Assembly: GCF_003234085.1 (NCBI RefSeq)
Contig: NZ_QKSD01000014.1
Location: forward strand, 1-64,000
Length of the DNA stretch: 64,000 bases
Direction: 5' to 3'
Source of the DNA: Curtobacterium sp. MCPF17_052
Lineage (GTDB): Bacteria; Actinomycetota; Actinomycetes; Actinomycetales; Microbacteriaceae
In this document: positions 49,557-58,559 of the stretch, piece by piece
How the letters are laid out: the number at the start of each line of letters is the position of its first letter
Numbering within the stretch: position 1 is the first letter of the stretch
Translations under genes and position numbers: made by a program
The notes under the pieces: model-generated
What the model was told of the DNA's origin: nothing
What the model saw: only the letters and a program-made list of their open reading frames with translations
The model's database searches: none

Positions 49557-51652
49557 TCACGAACGGCACTCCCCCGGTCGGTGACCTCCTAGAACGCTCG
49601 ACCCCGGACAACGAAACCGGTGCACCCTCCGCCCGCATGCTCGCTGACCGGAAGCAGACACTCGCCTCGGCCGATCCGTCCGACGAGCTCTACGCGGACG
49701 CGTTCGAGATGCTCGGCAAGATGCTGGACGCGCGTGGTCTCGACATCCAGCAGGACGAGGTCGAGGACTCCGTCGCAGCCGCCCGCCGGTACTCGTTCAA
49801 CGACGTCAAGCGCATGCGCGGCCGCCTGCTCGCCTCCCGCGCGGACCTCCTGCTCGACGGTTTCGACTCGGAGGAACGTCGACCCGGAGCAGGTGGTCGA
49901 CCGGCCACCATCAATCGACTTGCCCTGCTGACCGGGCTGTGCATGCTCGCGCTGGACAACCGTCCCCTGTGGATGCGCCAACTCGGCTCCTTTTTCAAGA
50001 ACCAGATCGACGACGACGCGCGGGAACTCCTCGGGCTTCCCGACCCGAACAGCAAGCCGAGCCTGCAGAGCAAGCGGAACTGGGAACAGAACTGCCGCAA
50101 CGCGTTCCAGCGCATGCTCGGTCTGATGGACCCCTACCCGTACAGCCGCTACGAGAACCGTCCGTACTCGGAGCACGCCCAAGAGCGCGCCGAGCACGAA
50201 GCTCACCACCTCGAGCGTGAGAAGAAGATGTACGAGCGTCTGGGCGACTTCGCGGACTTGCTCGTCAACATGACCTTCCACATGCAGCCTCGACGGCTCC
50301 GTCGAGCATCCGCACGTGAGAAGGTCAACGTCTCCTTTGACCAGACATTCATGTCGTCTCCGCTCAGCCGCACCGTCACCGCGTCACGGCTTCCGGCGAA
50401 GATCCAGGAGCAGCGTGCGCTCGAAGCCGCCGGTCGGCCGAAAGCCGGAATTGTCGACTCCTGGTCGGGCTACTACGTCCGAGAGACCGAGGACCGTCAG
50501 GATGGCGCGCCCGGCACCGCTCCGGCGTACGGAAGCGGAAGACCCACGACCAAGGTCGGTTGGCAGGCATCGATCGCCATGCGCGTTGACGATGGGATCG
50601 GCCTCGGGCGACACCCGAAGTTGATCCTCGCGACTGCGCTCAGCATGCCGAACGTGGGCGTTGCAGAAACCGCAGCGGACCTGCTCATCCGTATTGCGGA
50701 CAATGGCCACCGGCCCGGTCTCGCTGCCGCTGACAAGGAGTACTGGGCGAACGCCATCCCGTCGCGCCTGCAGATCCCGGCGACGGCACGAGGCTGGCTG
50801 CCCAGCACTGATTACAGGATTGATCGTCTAGGCAAGTGGGGCGACGGACATCGCGGCGCCATCTTCGTCGAGGGCAAGGCAATGTGCCCGGCTACTCCAA
50901 AGTCGATCATCGACGCCACGAAGGATCGCATGCAGGGACGTATCGATGACGTGACGTACCACAAGCGACGCGGCAACCGTCGGTACTTCGAACTGCGCCC
51001 GAAAGCGAAGCCGGATGCTCGCGGAAACGTGAACATGATGTGCCCGGCCGCAGGCAAGAGTCCGACCGTCATCTGCCCGCTCCGCGAGATGCTCAAGACA
51101 GCCTCGAACAGCAAAGACCGGTGGGAGATCGAGGACGACGACCCCAACCTGCCCGACCGGGCGCTGATGGACGACATCTGCAAGCAGCACTCCGTCCAGT
51201 TCACCCCTGAGGACATGCCCCCGGCGTTCCAGGGGCTCGCCTACCGGTCACCGGAATGGCACGACTTCCACAGTCACGCCCGCAATTCGATTGAATCGCT
51301 GAACGGCAGCTTGAAGGGCACGCACCACGGCAACCTCGACGACCACGACCGTCGCAGGGTCCGCGGCTTCGCTGCTGCGTACGTCTTCCTCGTGATCATG
51401 GTGGTCGCGTTCAACATGAGACGCATCGCCGACTTCCTCGAGGCAGAAGCAGAAGAGTCCCGGCGAGAGAACCCGCAGGCGCCACCCGTTCAGCGTGCCC
51501 GAGACCGCAAGTACGCCAACCCCTACACCGCGACCCTTCCCGGTGGAGCTCCTGACGAAGTCGAACTCGCCAGACGCAGGGAGAAGAAAGCTGAAGGTGC
51601 TCGGCGAAAAGCTGAGCTCAGGGCAACGTCGCGCACGCCGCTTCGAACCTGA
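49553..51652 (+). CDS. DDE-transposase-like protein (699 aa)
   Basis: 699-residue protein with an RNase-H-like DDE pattern in the correct order. First Asp263 is in VNVSFDQTFMSSP, second Asp394 in LAAADKEYWANAIPSRL (like the ADKGY motif of IS transposases), and Glu581 in HARNSIESLNGSLKG (the R..IE..NG.LK motif). The 187-residue span between the last two holds an insertion with three Cys (445, 497, 508), possibly zinc-binding. The N-terminal 250 residues are helical and charged, probably DNA-binding; the C-terminus is highly basic. It is coupled to the recombinase-like gene by ATGA. I know of no named family with this three-gene arrangement. Confidence 0.6.
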   Translation: MITNGTPPVGDLLERSTPDNETGAPSARMLADRKQTLASADPSDELYADAFEMLGKMLDARGLDIQQDEVEDSVAAARRYSFNDVKRMRGRLLASRADLLLDGFDSEERRPGAGGRPATINRLALLTGLCMLALDNRPLWMRQLGSFFKNQIDDDARELLGLPDPNSKPSLQSKRNWEQNCRNAFQRMLGLMDPYPYSRYENRPYSEHAQERAEHEAHHLEREKKMYERLGDFADLLVNMTFHMQPRRLRRASAREKVNVSFDQTFMSSPLSRTVTASRLPAKIQEQRALEAAGRPKAGIVDSWSGYYVRETEDRQDGAPGTAPAYGSGRPTTKVGWQASIAMRVDDGIGLGRHPKLILATALSMPNVGVAETAADLLIRIADNGHRPGLAAADKEYWANAIPSRLQIPATARGWLPSTDYRIDRLGKWGDGHRGAIFVEGKAMCPATPKSIIDATKDRMQGRIDDVTYHKRRGNRRYFELRPKAKPDARGNVNMMCPAAGKSPTVICPLREMLKTASNSKDRWEIEDDDPNLPDRALMDDICKQHSVQFTPEDMPPAFQGLAYRSPEWHDFHSHARNSIESLNGSLKGTHHGNLDDHDRRRVRGFAAAYVFLVIMVVAFNMRRIADFLEAEAEESRRENPQAPPVQRARDRKYANPYTATLPGGAPDEVELARRREKKAEGARRKAELRATSRTPLRT

Positions 51653-51937
51653 TCCCGAACGAACGCGTCGCCACGGTCCGCGACTTCAGCACCCTCAGCC
51701 GCGCTTCCACCGAACCCCAAACCTCCAAGCGGTCTGTCCGACCCCTACTGCGCTCCGGTTGCGACATCTGCCGCAGCGCTGCCGGCCCTGAGTACCCCGG
51801 CTCGCGCTGATCCCGTCTTTTCGGGGTGCTCCGGCGCGCCCGGAAACGGCTGACGACGAGCTGGACGGGCGCAGAACGTTCTCAACGACGCAATGATCGT
51901 GTTGCGCCAGCCGGATCGATCCGCTGCCGCGCAAGAA
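51653..51937 (+). other. Tail region of the candidate mobile element
   Basis: No gene is supported. Frames of 60-70 codons remain open after the DDE stop, but none has a start with a ribosome-binding site. It holds the right copy of the imperfect direct repeat (51852-51882) and is followed by the terminator. Confidence 0.4.
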
Positions 51938-51978
51938 GAAGGCCCTTCCCGGAGACATTCGGGAAGGGCCTTCTTTTT
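51938..51978 (+). terminator. Strong intrinsic terminator at the end of the three-gene element
   Basis: GAAGGCCCTTCCCG (51938-51951) pairs perfectly with CGGGAAGGGCCTTC (51960-51973) around an 8-nt loop, followed by TTTTT (51974-51978). It is the best Rho-independent terminator in the window. Confidence 0.9.
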
Positions 51979-52019
51979 GCCGTCGAGTTCTTAACACACT
52001 AACTACGACGGCCCTTCGG

Positions 52020-52093
<74 letters not shown>

Positions 52094-52230
52094 CGAGTCC
52101 CAGAAGGACCCAGACCCCGCCTCCACGAGGGAGACTGCGAGCCCCGCCCCACACCCGACCGAGCGTGGAGCAGCCCGTCAAGCATAGCGGAAGCGGGAGC
52201 CCCACCGCGCCACGACGACCGACCCGCGCG

Positions 52231-52833
52231 TCACCCCCGCAGGTGCATCGGCTGGACGACCCGCCGCTCCCGCGACAGCCAGGGCAGCGCGAACCCGGCG
52301 AGCAACGCCCCGAGTCCGTCCGCCGCCAGGTCGCCGATGGTGTCGTCGTACCCGACGAAGATCGTGTCGTCGACGAGGTTGTGCCCGAGCCACTCGCCGA
52401 TCTCCCACACCGAGCCGATCGCCATCCCGGCAGCGAGCGCCACGAGGGCGGAGAGCAGCACGCCGGCGCGCGGGGCCGAGACGACGACGCCGGCGTCCGA
52501 GGCGATCACGACGAGCAACGCCGCGAGCAGCCCGACCAGGATGACGTGGACGAGCTTGTCCCAGAGGAACACGGTCGTGTACCAGTCGAGCACGCTGCTC
52601 CAGGCGGCGACCAGGCAGAGCAGCACGACGGCGGCGTCGAACGTCGGTCGCAGCCCGAGCATGCGCGGAACGACGGTGCCGAGGAGCGCGAGGGTCGTCA
52701 CGGCGAACGCGACTGCTCCCCAGCCGACGGCTGCGACGGGCACGCTCACCAGGGTGACGATGCGCAGGACGTCCGCGGCCCAGACGGCGCCGTGCGGCCG
52801 TCGGAGGAACGTCGGCCCGAAGGTGTCGATCAC
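52231..52833 (-). CDS. DUF2238-like membrane protein
   Basis: 200-residue membrane protein with about five helices (about 20-40, 45-65, 73-95, 98-120, 125-145). The C-terminal motif GSVWEIGEWLGHNLVDDTIFVGYDDTIGDLAADGLGALLAGF is the hallmark of the DUF2238/YjdF type. The biochemical role is unknown. It starts at GTG 52833, which overlaps the EEP nuclease stop (GTGA), so the two genes are coupled. Confidence 0.82.
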   Translation of the reverse strand: MIDTFGPTFLRRPHGAVWAADVLRIVTLVSVPVAAVGWGAVAFAVTTLALLGTVVPRMLGLRPTFDAAVVLLCLVAAWSSVLDWYTTVFLWDKLVHVILVGLLAALLVVIASDAGVVVSAPRAGVLLSALVALAAGMAIGSVWEIGEWLGHNLVDDTIFVGYDDTIGDLAADGLGALLAGFALPWLSRERRVVQPMHLRG

Positions 52834-53666
52834 GCGGTCGCCTGGAAGGACAGCACGGCGTGCACGGCGAGGTGGTCGGACGGCCACACTCCCCCGGGCC
52901 GCCGTGTCGAGATCGCGGCGCGGGACACGACGGCGTCCGCGGTGGCGAACACGCCGTCGATGCGCGGCTTGTCGGCGCGCGGCTCCCGGTAGGCGGCGTA
53001 CGTGCCGAGTTCCGCCGTCTCCAGACGGGAGGCTCGCCTCCAGGTGTCCGTGATGCCCGCCCCCGCCAGTGCTCGCCACGGTGCCGACCCGGCCGGCGCG
53101 TTGCAGTCGGCCATCACGACGGCGGGCAGGCCGGACTGGGCGACGATCCGGCCGAGCAGTTGCGCCGAGCGGAGTCGGGCCCAGGGCGATGCGACGTCGA
53201 GGTGCGTGGCCAGTGCCAGGAACCGTCGTCCGGTCGCGTGGTCGTCGAGGACGGCGCCGACCACGTGCCGGGGGAAGGCGGTCGCCCATGAGCGGGAGCC
53301 GGGGCGCAAGGGTGTGCGGGACATCGCCCACGACCGGCGCTCGACGACGGTGCATCGCTCGGTGTCGACCAGGAGCCCGACGGCCTCCCCGTCGCCGAAA
53401 CGGTCACGGCCGAGCAGGACCGCTTCCCAGCGCGACCCTATGCCGGTGGCGAGGTCGACGGCCTGGGGGCGCAGGGCCTCCTGGACGGCGAGCACGGTGG
53501 GCTCCTCGGAGGCGACGAGTGCCACCACGGCGTCGCGACGGTGTTCCCACGAGTCCGGGTGGCCGGTGGGTCGGGGCACGCTGCGGCGCAGGTTGAGGGT
53601 CATGCAGTGCAGGTCGGGAGCGGCCACCGGCCCGATGATCGGTCGGTCGTCGGCCTGTCGGTGCAT
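52830..53666 (-). CDS. Endonuclease/exonuclease/phosphatase-family protein
   Basis: 278-residue EEP-fold metal-dependent phosphodiesterase. The strand LHCMTLNLRR, the Glu in VLAVQEALRPQ (metal ligand), THLDVAS (catalytic His/Asp), MADCNAPAGS (Asp-x-Asn) and the final SDHLAVHAVL (general-base His) are all present, so it should be active. The substrate could be nucleic acid, phosphoinositide-like or sphingomyelin-type lipid. There is no signal peptide, so it acts in the cytoplasm. It is first in a coupled pair with the DUF2238-like protein. Confidence 0.87.
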   Translation of the reverse strand: MHRQADDRPIIGPVAAPDLHCMTLNLRRSVPRPTGHPDSWEHRRDAVVALVASEEPTVLAVQEALRPQAVDLATGIGSRWEAVLLGRDRFGDGEAVGLLVDTERCTVVERRSWAMSRTPLRPGSRSWATAFPRHVVGAVLDDHATGRRFLALATHLDVASPWARLRSAQLLGRIVAQSGLPAVVMADCNAPAGSAPWRALAGAGITDTWRRASRLETAELGTYAAYREPRADKPRIDGVFATADAVVSRAAISTRRPGGVWPSDHLAVHAVLSFQATA

Positions 53667-53736
53667 GCTCCCCTTCTACGAGACGGCACGGATGTCCTTC
53701 TCAGGGAGACGTCGGCTCGCCTCCTAGGGTGGGCCG

Positions 53737-55212
53737 ATGCGTTCTCGACCCGTCCGTGCCCTGCTCGCGCTCGCTGTGACCGGTCTGGTGCTCGGGGTGA
53801 CGGCCTGTTCGGGTGCGGCTCCGACCCCGCGTCCGACGCTCGCCCGGGCGTCGTCGGACACCGTGACCGTGGTGGCGGAACGGTCCGCCGCGGACCGTTC
53901 GGTCCGGACGAGTCGTGCCCTCTTCCGATCCGCGCCGGGTGCTGTCGTCGCGCCCGCCGGAGACGCCGATGCCGTCCGCGACGCGGCGAGCGCCGCGGTC
54001 CGCGCGCACGTTCCGGCCCTGCTCGTCGACCCGGGATCGAAGAAGGCGACCGCTGCCGTGACCGACGAACTCGAGCGTCTCGGTGCGTCCTGGTACCGGG
54101 CGTTCGGCGACGTGACCCTCGACACGCAGATCGAGGAGCGGGACGTGCCGGAGGTGGGCCGGCAGGCGGAGGCGGGCCGGGCCTCCCGGCAGACGGTGCT
54201 CGTCGCGGACCGGTCGGACGAGGCTGCCGCGGTGGCGACGGCCCGCGCTGCCGACGCTCAGGTGGTGGAGATGCCCTCGGGCGTGTCGGACCCGGCTGCG
54301 TCGGGGGCGGTCGTCCGCGCGCTGCACGGTGCGCAGGGGCGGCCGACGCTGTTGCTCGGGGCGTCGTTCGCGGACCTCGGCGATCCGGATTGGGTGGTCC
54401 GGGCCGCGCAGACCGGGTACCGGATCGGTGGGGGTGGGCAGCGTCCGTTCGACGGCCACCGGTACACGGCTCTCTACGGCGCGCCCGGGGCGCCGGTGCT
54501 CGGCGTCCTCGGCGAGCAGGACCCGGCCGCGAGTGTCGCGCGGGCCCGGAAGCTGGCGGAGCAGTACCGCGGGCTGTCCGACGTGCCCGTGACGCCCGCG
54601 TTCGAGGTGATCGCGACGGTGGCAGCGGGTGAGGCAGGGGACGACGGCGACTACTCGCGCGAGCTGCCGGTGTCGGCCCTGGAGCCGTACGTCGATGCCG
54701 CGCACCGAGCGGGCATGCCGACGATCATCGACCTCCAGCCCGGGCGCAGCGACTTCCTGGCGCAGGCGGAGCGGTACGAGTCGCTGCTGTCGCGGCCGGA
54801 CGTGTGGCTGGCGCTCGACCCGGAGTGGCGGCTCGGCCCAGACCAGGTGCCGCTCCGGCAGATCGGTTCGGTCAGCGCGCGGGAGGTGAACGGCGTGTCG
54901 GAGTGGCTCGCCGGCCTCGTCCGTCGTGAGGGGCTGCCGCCGAAGGCGCTCGTCCTGCACCAGTTCCGGTCCTCGATGGTGACGGACCGCGGCTCGCTCA
55001 CGTCGCACCCGGAACTCGACCTGCTCGTCCACGTCGACGGCCAGGGGTCGCAGCCGGACAAGCAGGCGACGTGGAAGGCGCTGCACGACGGTGGCCCGGA
55101 CGGACTGCACTGGGGGTGGAAGAACTTCTTCGACGAGGACACCCCGATGCTGACGCCGGAGCAGACCATGTCCGAGGTGCAACCGACGCCGTCGCTGGTC
55201 ACCTACCAGTGA
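53737..55212 (+). CDS. Large secreted lipoprotein of unknown function
   Basis: 491-residue protein with a lipoprotein signal (LLALAVTGLVLGVTACSG, lipobox VTAC at about 25). The mature part has a first half with repeated alpha/beta elements such as RSAPGAVVAPAGDADAVRDAASAAVRAHVPALLVDPGSKK, which resemble the cell-wall-binding repeat 2 strand-helix pattern. The second half is TIM-barrel-like, with IIDLQPGRSDFLAQAERYESLLSRPDVWLALDPEWRLGP and LVLHQFRSSMV. It is anchored outside the membrane. A sugar-hydrolase-like fold is possible, but I would not name an activity. Confidence 0.72.
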   Translation: MRSRPVRALLALAVTGLVLGVTACSGAAPTPRPTLARASSDTVTVVAERSAADRSVRTSRALFRSAPGAVVAPAGDADAVRDAASAAVRAHVPALLVDPGSKKATAAVTDELERLGASWYRAFGDVTLDTQIEERDVPEVGRQAEAGRASRQTVLVADRSDEAAAVATARAADAQVVEMPSGVSDPAASGAVVRALHGAQGRPTLLLGASFADLGDPDWVVRAAQTGYRIGGGGQRPFDGHRYTALYGAPGAPVLGVLGEQDPAASVARARKLAEQYRGLSDVPVTPAFEVIATVAAGEAGDDGDYSRELPVSALEPYVDAAHRAGMPTIIDLQPGRSDFLAQAERYESLLSRPDVWLALDPEWRLGPDQVPLRQIGSVSAREVNGVSEWLAGLVRREGLPPKALVLHQFRSSMVTDRGSLTSHPELDLLVHVDGQGSQPDKQATWKALHDGGPDGLHWGWKNFFDEDTPMLTPEQTMSEVQPTPSLVTYQ

Positions 55213-55340
55213 ACGGTCGCGGGTTCTCCACAGCCTGGCGCGCCCCGCTCAGTGGCGACGCGAAGCGTTGCGCGGGGCGCGCCGACCGAGCCTGCGAGGG
55301 AGGGGCCGGGTTCGTCGGTCGGTCCTGACAGCATGGGGGC

Positions 55341-57494
55341 ATGAGTTCACCCGCTGGCTCCCCCGTCCCGCCTGCTGCGGTGCCGTCTGCTGACATCGTG
55401 GCCGAGGCGCAGGAGGCCCTGCAGGCGCTGACCGGCCGGGTCGATGCGGTCTTCCACCCGGGGCAGCTCGAGGCGATCTCCGCGCTGGTCGAGCACCGGC
55501 AGCGAGCGCTCGTCGTGCAGCGCACCGGGTGGGGCAAGTCAGCGGTCTACTTCCTCGCCACGCTGCTGCTCCGGCGTCGGGGCGGTGGGCCGACCGTCCT
55601 CGTGTCGCCGCTGCTCGCCCTGATGCGTGACCAGGTCGCCGCAGCGGCCCGGGCCGGGGTCCGAGCGGTCTCGATCAACTCCGCGAACGCGCACGAGTGG
55701 ACCGAGACCCAGGCGGCCCTCGCCCGTGACGAAGTCGACGTGCTGCTGGTCTCCCCGGAGCGGCTGAACAACCCGAAGTTCCGTGACGAACAGCTGCCCG
55801 CGCTCATCGGGCGGATGGGCATGCTCGTCGTCGACGAAGCGCACTGCATCTCCGACTGGGGTCACGACTTCCGGCCGGACTACCGCCGCCTCGCCGAACT
55901 CATCCGGTCCCTGCCGCACGGCGTGCCGGTCCTCGCGACGACGGCTACCGCGAACGAGCGCGTGGTGGAGGACGTCGCCGAACAGCTGACCGCCGGACCC
56001 GACGACCCTGTGTTCACCATCCGCGGGTCGCTCGCCCGCGCTTCGCTGCGGCTCGGTGTGCTCACCCTGCCGGACGCCCGTGCTCGCCTCGGCTGGCTGC
56101 TCGCCCACCTCGGCGACCTGCCCGGCAGCGGCATCATCTACACGCTCACCGTCTCGGCGGCCGAGGACATCGCCCGGCTCCTCCGGGAATCCGGGTACGC
56201 CGTCCGCGCCTACACCGGCCGGACCGACAACGACGAACGCGAGCAGCTCGAAGGGCAGCTGAAGGACAACCAGCTCAAGGCCCTGGTCGCCACCAGCGCG
56301 CTCGGCATGGGGTTCGACAAGCCCGACCTGGGCTTCGTCGTGCACATCGGGGCGCCGTCCTCCCCCGTGGCGTACTACCAGCAGATCGGTCGTGCCGGCC
56401 GCGCCACCGACAACGCCGACGTCCTGCTGCTGCCCGGGCGTGAGGACCAGGAGATCTGGCAGTACTTCGCCAGCGCCTCGATGCCGACCGAGTCCCGGGC
56501 CTCGGCGGTGCTCGGCGCGCTCTCCGTCGACACCGCTATGTCGACCGTGGCCCTCGAAGGGCTCGTCGACATCAAGCGATCGACGCTGGAACTGCTCCTC
56601 AAGGTGCTCGACGTCGACGGCGCCGTCCGTCGGGTCGGCGGCGGCTGGGTCGCCACCGGTCGGCCGTGGGAGTACGACGCCGCCCGCTACGAGCGGGTCG
56701 CCGCCGCCCGTGCCGCCGAGGCCGCGTCGATGCTCACCTACGAGTCCACGAGCGCGTGCCGGATGCAGCTGCTCCAGCAGGACCTCGACGACCCCACCGC
56801 GGAACCCTGTGGCCGGTGCGACAACTGCGCCGGCGCCTGGTACCCGACGGACGTCTCGGACGCGGACCGCACGGGTGCCGCGAACGCCCTCGACCAGGTC
56901 GGCGTCGAGATCGCCCCCCGTGCACAGTGGCCCTCGGGCATGTCGTCGCTGGGCGTCGCGGTCAAGGGCAAGATCCCGGTCGGCGAACTCGTCGCTCCGG
57001 GTCGGGCCGTCGCCCGGCTCACCGACCTCGGATGGGGTGGTCCGCTGCGAGCCCTGTTCGCGAACGGGACCCCGGACGCACCGGTGTCCCGCGAACTCGT
57101 CGACGGCTGTGTCCGTGCGCTCAAGGACTGGCCGTGGGAGACCCGACCGACCGGTGTCGTCGCGATGTCCTCGCGCTCCCGCCCGCAACTCGTCGCCTCG
57201 CTCGCCCAGGCGCTGTCCTCGATCGGTCGGCTGCAGTACCTCGGCACCCTCGACCGGGAGGGCGGGGTGCCGCGTGGTGACGGTGCGACGAACAGCGCCT
57301 ACCGGTTGTCCGGCGTGTGGGAAACGTTCGTCGTCGGACCGGAGCTCGCGGCGGCGCTGCAGGCGCACGAGGGGCCGGTCCTGCTCGTCGACGACCTGGT
57401 CGACAGCCGGTGGACGATGACCGTCGCCGGGCGGGAACTCCGACGGGCCGGCGCATCGGCCGTGCTGCCGTTCGCGCTCGCCACCGTGGCCTGA
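55341..57494 (+). CDS. recQ: RecQ-family DNA helicase with C-terminal phosphoribosyltransferase-like motif
   Basis: 717-residue superfamily 2 helicase. Motif I QRTGWGKSAVYF is near residue 60, Ia SPLLALMRDQV, II VDEAHCISDWGHDFRPDYRR (DEAH plus RecQ loop), III ATTATANERV, V TSALGMGFDKPDLGFVVHIG and VI YYQQIGRAGRA. The RecQ zinc site follows (CRMQLLQQDL, then CGRCDNC). It unwinds 3'-5' in recombination and repair. After about residue 510 the RQC/HRDC domains are not evident; instead the C-terminus ends with PVLLVDDLVDSRWTMTVAGRELRRAGA, a PRPP-binding loop of type I phosphoribosyltransferases, as in ComF. The ATG at 55341 begins it. Confidence 0.9.
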   Translation: MSSPAGSPVPPAAVPSADIVAEAQEALQALTGRVDAVFHPGQLEAISALVEHRQRALVVQRTGWGKSAVYFLATLLLRRRGGGPTVLVSPLLALMRDQVAAAARAGVRAVSINSANAHEWTETQAALARDEVDVLLVSPERLNNPKFRDEQLPALIGRMGMLVVDEAHCISDWGHDFRPDYRRLAELIRSLPHGVPVLATTATANERVVEDVAEQLTAGPDDPVFTIRGSLARASLRLGVLTLPDARARLGWLLAHLGDLPGSGIIYTLTVSAAEDIARLLRESGYAVRAYTGRTDNDEREQLEGQLKDNQLKALVATSALGMGFDKPDLGFVVHIGAPSSPVAYYQQIGRAGRATDNADVLLLPGREDQEIWQYFASASMPTESRASAVLGALSVDTAMSTVALEGLVDIKRSTLELLLKVLDVDGAVRRVGGGWVATGRPWEYDAARYERVAAARAAEAASMLTYESTSACRMQLLQQDLDDPTAEPCGRCDNCAGAWYPTDVSDADRTGAANALDQVGVEIAPRAQWPSGMSSLGVAVKGKIPVGELVAPGRAVARLTDLGWGGPLRALFANGTPDAPVSRELVDGCVRALKDWPWETRPTGVVAMSSRSRPQLVASLAQALSSIGRLQYLGTLDREGGVPRGDGATNSAYRLSGVWETFVVGPELAAALQAHEGPVLLVDDLVDSRWTMTVAGRELRRAGASAVLPFALATVA

Positions 57495-57579
57495 CAGTTC
57501 GCCCGGCCCGCTCGGCCGCGCGGCACCGAGCCGGCGTGACCGGGCCGGCGGGACCGAGGCCGGGCCGATCCCGGTCGGA

Positions 57580-58455
57580 CTATCCGGCCGAACCGATCGC
57601 GTCGAGTTCGGCGACGGCGTCGTCCGGCAGCACGAAGCCCGCGGACGCCACGTTGTCCCGCAGGTGGTCGACCGACGACGTCCCCGGGATCAGCAGCATG
57701 TTCGGCGACCGCTGGAGCAGCCACGACAGCGCGACCGTCAGGCGCGAGACCTCCAGGCGCTCCGCGACCCGGTCGAGTGCCCCGGACTGCAGCGGCGAGA
57801 ACCCACCGAGCGGGAAGTACGGCACGTAGGCGATGCCCTGCGACGCGGTGCGGTCGACGAGGGCGTCGTCTTCGCGGCGCGCCACGTTGTACATGTTCTG
57901 CACGCAAACGATCGGCGCGTAGCTCTGCGCCTCCGCGAGCTGCTCGGCACTGACGGTCGACAGACCGATGTGGCGGACGAGCCCGTCCTCCTGCAGGCGC
58001 GCGAGTGCCTCGACCTGCGGGGCGATCGAGCCCGGTTCCGGAGCGTCGAAGCCGCCCATCCGGATGTTCACGACCTCGAGCTGCTCGAGACCGAGGGTGC
58101 GGAGGTTCTCGTGCACCTGCGCCACCAGGTCGTCGGGCTGCCGGGTCGGCACCCAGTTGCCCTCGGCGTCCCGCACCGATCCGACCTTCGTCACGATGTG
58201 TACGTCGTCCCCGTAGGGCGAGAGCGCTTCGCGGATGAGTTCGTTCGTGACGTGCGGGCCGTAGAACTCAGCGGTGTCGATGTGCGTGATGCCGAGCTCG
58301 ACGACGGTCCGGAGCACCCGGACGGCCTCGTCGCGGTCGGCCGGAGGACCGAACACGTGCGGTCCGGCGAGCTGCATGGCGCCGTACCCGACGCGGGTGA
58401 GTTCGAGGTCGTCGGCGAGGCGGAACGTGCCGCCGGGGAGCGATGTCGTGGTCAT
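57580..58455 (-). CDS. Aldo/keto reductase
   Basis: 291-residue NADPH-dependent TIM-barrel reductase. Asp/Tyr/Lys/His catalytic residues are visible in HIDTAEFYGPHVTNELIREAL (Asp and Tyr), HIVTKVG (Lys), and an Arg-Met in VVNIRMGG in place of the His found in many members; LIPGTSSVDHLRDNVAS binds the cofactor phosphate. GGAGG stands before the ATG at 58455. It is divergent from an XRE/MmyB-like regulator, which probably controls it. The carbonyl substrate is unknown. Confidence 0.9.
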   Translation of the reverse strand: MTTTSLPGGTFRLADDLELTRVGYGAMQLAGPHVFGPPADRDEAVRVLRTVVELGITHIDTAEFYGPHVTNELIREALSPYGDDVHIVTKVGSVRDAEGNWVPTRQPDDLVAQVHENLRTLGLEQLEVVNIRMGGFDAPEPGSIAPQVEALARLQEDGLVRHIGLSTVSAEQLAEAQSYAPIVCVQNMYNVARREDDALVDRTASQGIAYVPYFPLGGFSPLQSGALDRVAERLEVSRLTVALSWLLQRSPNMLLIPGTSSVDHLRDNVASAGFVLPDDAVAELDAIGSAG

Positions 58456-58559
58456 GGCCTCCACGATGCTCCCCGTCACCCGTGCTGCCCAGATCCCCGA
58501 CGATCCTGGGACCACGGGGACCAGGACCGGACCCCGGCACTGCGCCTACGATCGGCACC

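Larger units (their letters stand above)
47597..51978 (+). mobile_element. Candidate transposon/integrative element: two recombinase-fold genes plus DDE gene
   Basis: Three same-strand genes (47659, 48645, 49553) with the last two overlapping form a self-contained cassette ending at a strong terminator. Imperfect direct repeats flank it: GACGAC then TGGACGGGCG then ACGGTTCT at 47597-47630, and GACGAC then TGGACGGGCG then ACGTTCT at 51852-51882. The terminator is 42 bp from tRNA-Pro, a common landing site. Boundaries are an inference; no terminal inverted repeat or target duplication was confirmed. Confidence 0.4.

Noticed and set aside
47659..51652. A classical RIT (recombinase in trio) element
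   Set aside because: Only two of the three proteins have the tyrosine-recombinase fold, and the third carries a DDE-like pattern.
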